From assembly GCA_955652545.1 (NCBI GenBank), contig CATPCA010000103.1, positions 1 through 7,233 on the forward strand: DNA of 7,233 bases. Reading direction: 5' to 3'. Positions within the stretch are counted from its first letter, which is position 1. The number at the start of each line of letters is the position of its first letter. A model generated the notes under the pieces. The model was not told the DNA's origin and made no database searches. It saw only the letters and a list, made by a program, of their open reading frames with translations. Below are positions 5,535 to 7,233 of this stretch, piece by piece. The translations under genes and the position numbers were made by a program. This DNA is from Candidatus Dormiibacterota bacterium (GTDB lineage Bacteria > Chloroflexota > Dormibacteria > UBA8260).

Positions 5535-6161
5535 ATGGCACTGCTGACCAAGACGCCGTACAAGGCGCGGGAGTTCGACCTCTCAGGCCTGGTGGGCATA
5601 TCCGACAAGACGCTGGAGACTCACTTCGGACTTTATGCCGGTTATGTCAAGAACACCAACACGCTCAATGAGCAGCTCGTGGAGCTCACTCACGGTGGCA
5701 AGGTGGGCACGCCCGCGTACGCCGAGATGACCCGCCGGCTCGGCTTCGAATACAACGGCATGGTCCTGCACGAGTGGTACTTCGGCAACATGACCAAGAA
5801 CGCCACCGGTGGTGAGATCTCCAGCTCCTCTGAGCTGGGCCGGGCCCTGGGCGAGTCGTTCGGCGACCTCGAGACCTGGCGCAAGGACTTCGTCGGTGTC
5901 GGCGGCATGAGGGGCGTGGGCTGGGCCGTGACCTACCTGGACCCGGCGACCGGTCGGCTCAGCAACCACTGGATCACCCTCCACGAGGACGGCAACATCG
6001 CAGGTTTCCGGCCGATCATCGTCATGGACGTGTGGGAGCACGCCTTCCTGCTCGACTACAAGCCCGCGGACCGTCCCAAGTACATCGAGTCGTTCCTGGC
6101 CAACCTCGACATCAGCGCGGCCGAGGCGCGCCTCGGTGGCGCCGAGCGGCCGATCGGCTGA
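5535..6161 (+). CDS. Superoxide dismutase, divergent Fe/Mn family
   Basis: 208 aa. The product should convert superoxide to oxygen and hydrogen peroxide in the cytoplasm; no signal peptide is seen. The four metal ligands can be assigned: His30 (LETHFGLYAGYVKN), His79 (YNGMVLHEWYF), Asp165 and His169 (MDVWEHAF). The C-terminal DVWEHAFLLDY block is strongly conserved. The N-terminal helix departs from the canonical HHxKHHxxYV: after His30 come Phe, Gly, Leu, Tyr34, Ala and Gly, with Tyr37 as the probable gateway tyrosine. The residue usually Gln in Mn enzymes (Gln146 in E. coli) aligns with His150 (ITLHEDG), and position 75 is Gly rather than the Fe-type Gln. Metal preference therefore cannot be stated. 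The pattern matches a divergent SOD subgroup I recall from other bacteria rather than decay. The gene faces parB, with 10 nt between the stops. Confidence 0.9.
   Translation: MALLTKTPYKAREFDLSGLVGISDKTLETHFGLYAGYVKNTNTLNEQLVELTHGGKVGTPAYAEMTRRLGFEYNGMVLHEWYFGNMTKNATGGEISSSSELGRALGESFGDLETWRKDFVGVGGMRGVGWAVTYLDPATGRLSNHWITLHEDGNIAGFRPIIVMDVWEHAFLLDYKPADRPKYIESFLANLDISAAEARLGGAERPIG
6121..6136. repeat. 16-bp perfect palindrome between convergent SOD and parB genes
   Basis: CCGAGGCGCGCCTCGG is a perfect palindrome that can fold as a 6-bp stem with a CGCG loop on either strand. It lies in the last codons of the SOD gene, 23 nt before its stop and 35 nt past the parB stop. It lacks T-tracts, so it is not a classical terminator, but it is the only symmetrical element near this convergent junction. 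Confidence 0.4.
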
Positions 6162-6171
6162 CGACGCCCGG

Positions 6172-7098
6172 TCAGAGCTCGGGGCCGCCGATGCGGCGGT
6201 AGAGCGCGTCGAGATCCTCCTCGCCGTGGAAGGTGACGACGACGCGCCCGCCGCCGCCACGACGCCGCTCGAAGACCACCGGGAGTTCCAGCTGCGCCTC
6301 GAAGCCACGTCGCAGAGCCTCGTCGTCGACGCTCAGCGAAGGCGGCGCGGCACGCTCGACGGCACGGGGCCCCTGTGCGGCAGCCTGCACGGCCCGTTCC
6401 GTCTGCCGCACCGACCATCCGTTGGCGGCGATGCGCACCGCCATCAGCTCCTGCGCCGTGTGGCCGGCCAGGCCGAGCAGGGCCTTGGCGTGGCCGGCCG
6501 TGATCTCGCCGCCGGCCACCGCCCGCTGGACCTCGGCGGGGAGCGTGAGCAGGCGGATGGTGTTCGACACCGCGGGCCGGCTCCGGCCCAGCCGCATCGC
6601 GATCGCCTCGTGCGACAGCCCGAACGTGTCGGCGAGCCGGGAGTACGCTGACGCCTCCTCGATCGGTGAGAGGTCGGAGCGGAGGAGATTCTCGGTCAGC
6701 GCTGTCTCGAGGGACTGGCGCGCCGACTCGGTCGCCGGGCGAACGATCGCCGCGACCGTGGTCAGTGCAGCCAGTCGAACGGCGCGCAGGCGTCGCTCCC
6801 CGGCCACCAGCTGGTAGCGCGCGCCGGCGCGCTCGACCACGATCGGGTGTAGGAGGCCGTGGGTGCGGATCGATTCGGCCAGCGCGGTCAGCGCCTGGAG
6901 GTCGAAGTCCTGCCTCGGCTGTTCGGGGTTGGCGTCGATCAGAGCCGGGTCGAGCTCGAGGAGCACCGCTGAGTCGGGGTGCGCCCCGGCCGATTCCGCG
7001 GTCACCACGATCTGCTCGCTGACCGGGCCGAGAAGCGCATCCAGCCCGCGCCCGAGGCCCCGCCGGCGCGGGCCGGCCCGCGGCGGGAGCGAGGTCAC
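6172..7098 (-). CDS. parB: Chromosome-partitioning protein ParB (CTP-dependent clamp)
   Basis: 308 aa. ParB loads at parS sites near the origin, slides as a CTP-gated clamp and works with ParA and SMC in chromosome segregation. The N-terminus (RRRGLGRGLDALLG, 11-24) is the conserved ParA-stimulating peptide. The CTPase domain covers about 45-145: NPEQPRQDFD (57-66), GLLHPIVV (81-88), GERRLRA (100-106) and TENLLRSDLSPIEEA (135-149). The helix-turn-helix parS reader is at about 160-183 (LSHEAIAMRLGRSRPAVSNTIRLL). An acidic, variable linker leads to the dimerisation domain (about 257-308). Two usual glutamines are changed: the Q of GxxQP is His84 and the Q of ENLQR is Leu139; Glu136, Asn137 and the GERR arginines remain. 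The GTG start overlaps the parA stop by 4 nt and has GGAG 7 nt upstream. Confidence 0.96.
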   Translation of the reverse strand: MTSLPPRAGPRRRGLGRGLDALLGPVSEQIVVTAESAGAHPDSAVLLELDPALIDANPEQPRQDFDLQALTALAESIRTHGLLHPIVVERAGARYQLVAGERRLRAVRLAALTTVAAIVRPATESARQSLETALTENLLRSDLSPIEEASAYSRLADTFGLSHEAIAMRLGRSRPAVSNTIRLLTLPAEVQRAVAGGEITAGHAKALLGLAGHTAQELMAVRIAANGWSVRQTERAVQAAAQGPRAVERAAPPSLSVDDEALRRGFEAQLELPVVFERRRGGGGRVVVTFHGEEDLDALYRRIGGPEL

Positions 7099-7233
7099 AA
7101 CGACGCTCCGGCCATGGCCCCGGCGTGCGCAGCCGGCTGGTCACCCCGCAATCGCCGGTCGAGGTTGGCGGCCAGCTCCGCATATGCCAGCGCCCCGCGG
7201 CAGGTGGGGTCGTACAGGCTGATCGGCAGCCCG
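7095..7233 (-). CDS. parA: Chromosome-partitioning ATPase ParA (Soj), C-terminal part
   Basis: Only the last 45 residues are in the window; the 5' end lies beyond the right edge. The segment GLPISLYDPTCRGALAYAELAANLD fits the C-terminal helix region of ParA/Soj ATPases, where G-x-P-I-x-x-Y-x-P-x-S-x-G-A-x-A-Y is usual; here the Ser position is Cys. A variable Ala/Gly-rich end follows. Its TGA stop overlaps the parB GTG (GTGA), the usual parA-parB operon junction. The ATPase Walker motifs are outside the window, so activity cannot be judged. ParA binds nucleoid DNA in its ATP form and drives movement of ParB-parS complexes. Confidence 0.9.
   Translation of the reverse strand, partial: GLPISLYDPTCRGALAYAELAANLDRRLRGDQPAAHAGAMAGASL

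Noticed and set aside
5263..5541. Small alanine-rich open frames in the lepB-SOD intergenic region
   Set aside because: No ribosome binding site, no recognisable motif, and frames open on both strands at once, as expected from base composition.
6056..7183. 375-codon minus-strand frame covering parB
   Set aside because: It is an alternate frame of parB rich in Arg, Pro, Ala and Gly with no domain features. ParB itself has full-length family motifs in the neighbouring frame.
1..7233. parS sites expected near parAB
   Set aside because: I scanned for the CACGTG core of the usual parS palindrome and found none in the window, so no centromere site is claimed here.

Overview
This is a gene-dense, very GC-rich bacterial window with ordinary housekeeping content from the neighbourhood of a chromosome replication origin. 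The left half is the classic rpmH-rnpA-yidD-yidC-jag cluster. The right end holds the chromosome-partitioning pair parA-parB. Strong G/C bias at third codon positions, frequent GTG starts, a short insertase YidC without a large periplasmic domain, a signal peptidase with a second C-terminal membrane anchor and a candidate leaderless promoter point to a monoderm-like high-GC lineage (Chloroflexota, Dormibacterota or Actinomycetota-related). That placement is an inference from gene style, not from a marker search.

Layout: the + strand carries the 3' end of rpmH (1-78), rnpA (75-470), yidD (467-748), yidC (748-1797) and jag/khpB (1828-2580). The first four overlap by 1-4 nt, so they are surely one translationally coupled transcript. 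An M16 zinc protease (2642-3952) and ndk (4027-4488) follow on the same strand. lepB (4485-5273) is on the minus strand and converges on ndk so tightly that both stop codons share one CTAG. A 261-nt divergent intergenic region (5274-5534) holds a perfect TATAAT for lepB and an extended -10-like element plus a palindrome for a divergent Fe/Mn superoxide dismutase gene (5535-6161). parB (6172-7098) and the C-terminal end of parA (7095-7233, running off the window) are on the minus strand, converging on the sod gene with 10 nt between stops.

How the genes fit together: RnpA (tRNA processing), L34, YidD, YidC and KhpB form the conserved translation and membrane-insertion module. LepB cleaves signal peptides from exported proteins, so YidC, YidD and LepB belong to one membrane-biogenesis theme. 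Ndk (nucleotide balance), the M16 protease and SOD are housekeeping or stress genes inserted between jag and parAB. mnmE, mnmG and rsmG, which often lie there, are absent from this window, and parAB is inverted relative to the rpmH operon.

I found no CRISPR array, mobile element, tRNA or rRNA, and no sign of a novel defence or biosynthetic system. The observations worth checking are regulatory (leaderless lepB, sod palindrome, shared stop codons), architectural (parAB inversion) and residue-level (divergent SOD active-site surroundings, ParB CTP-motif variants).
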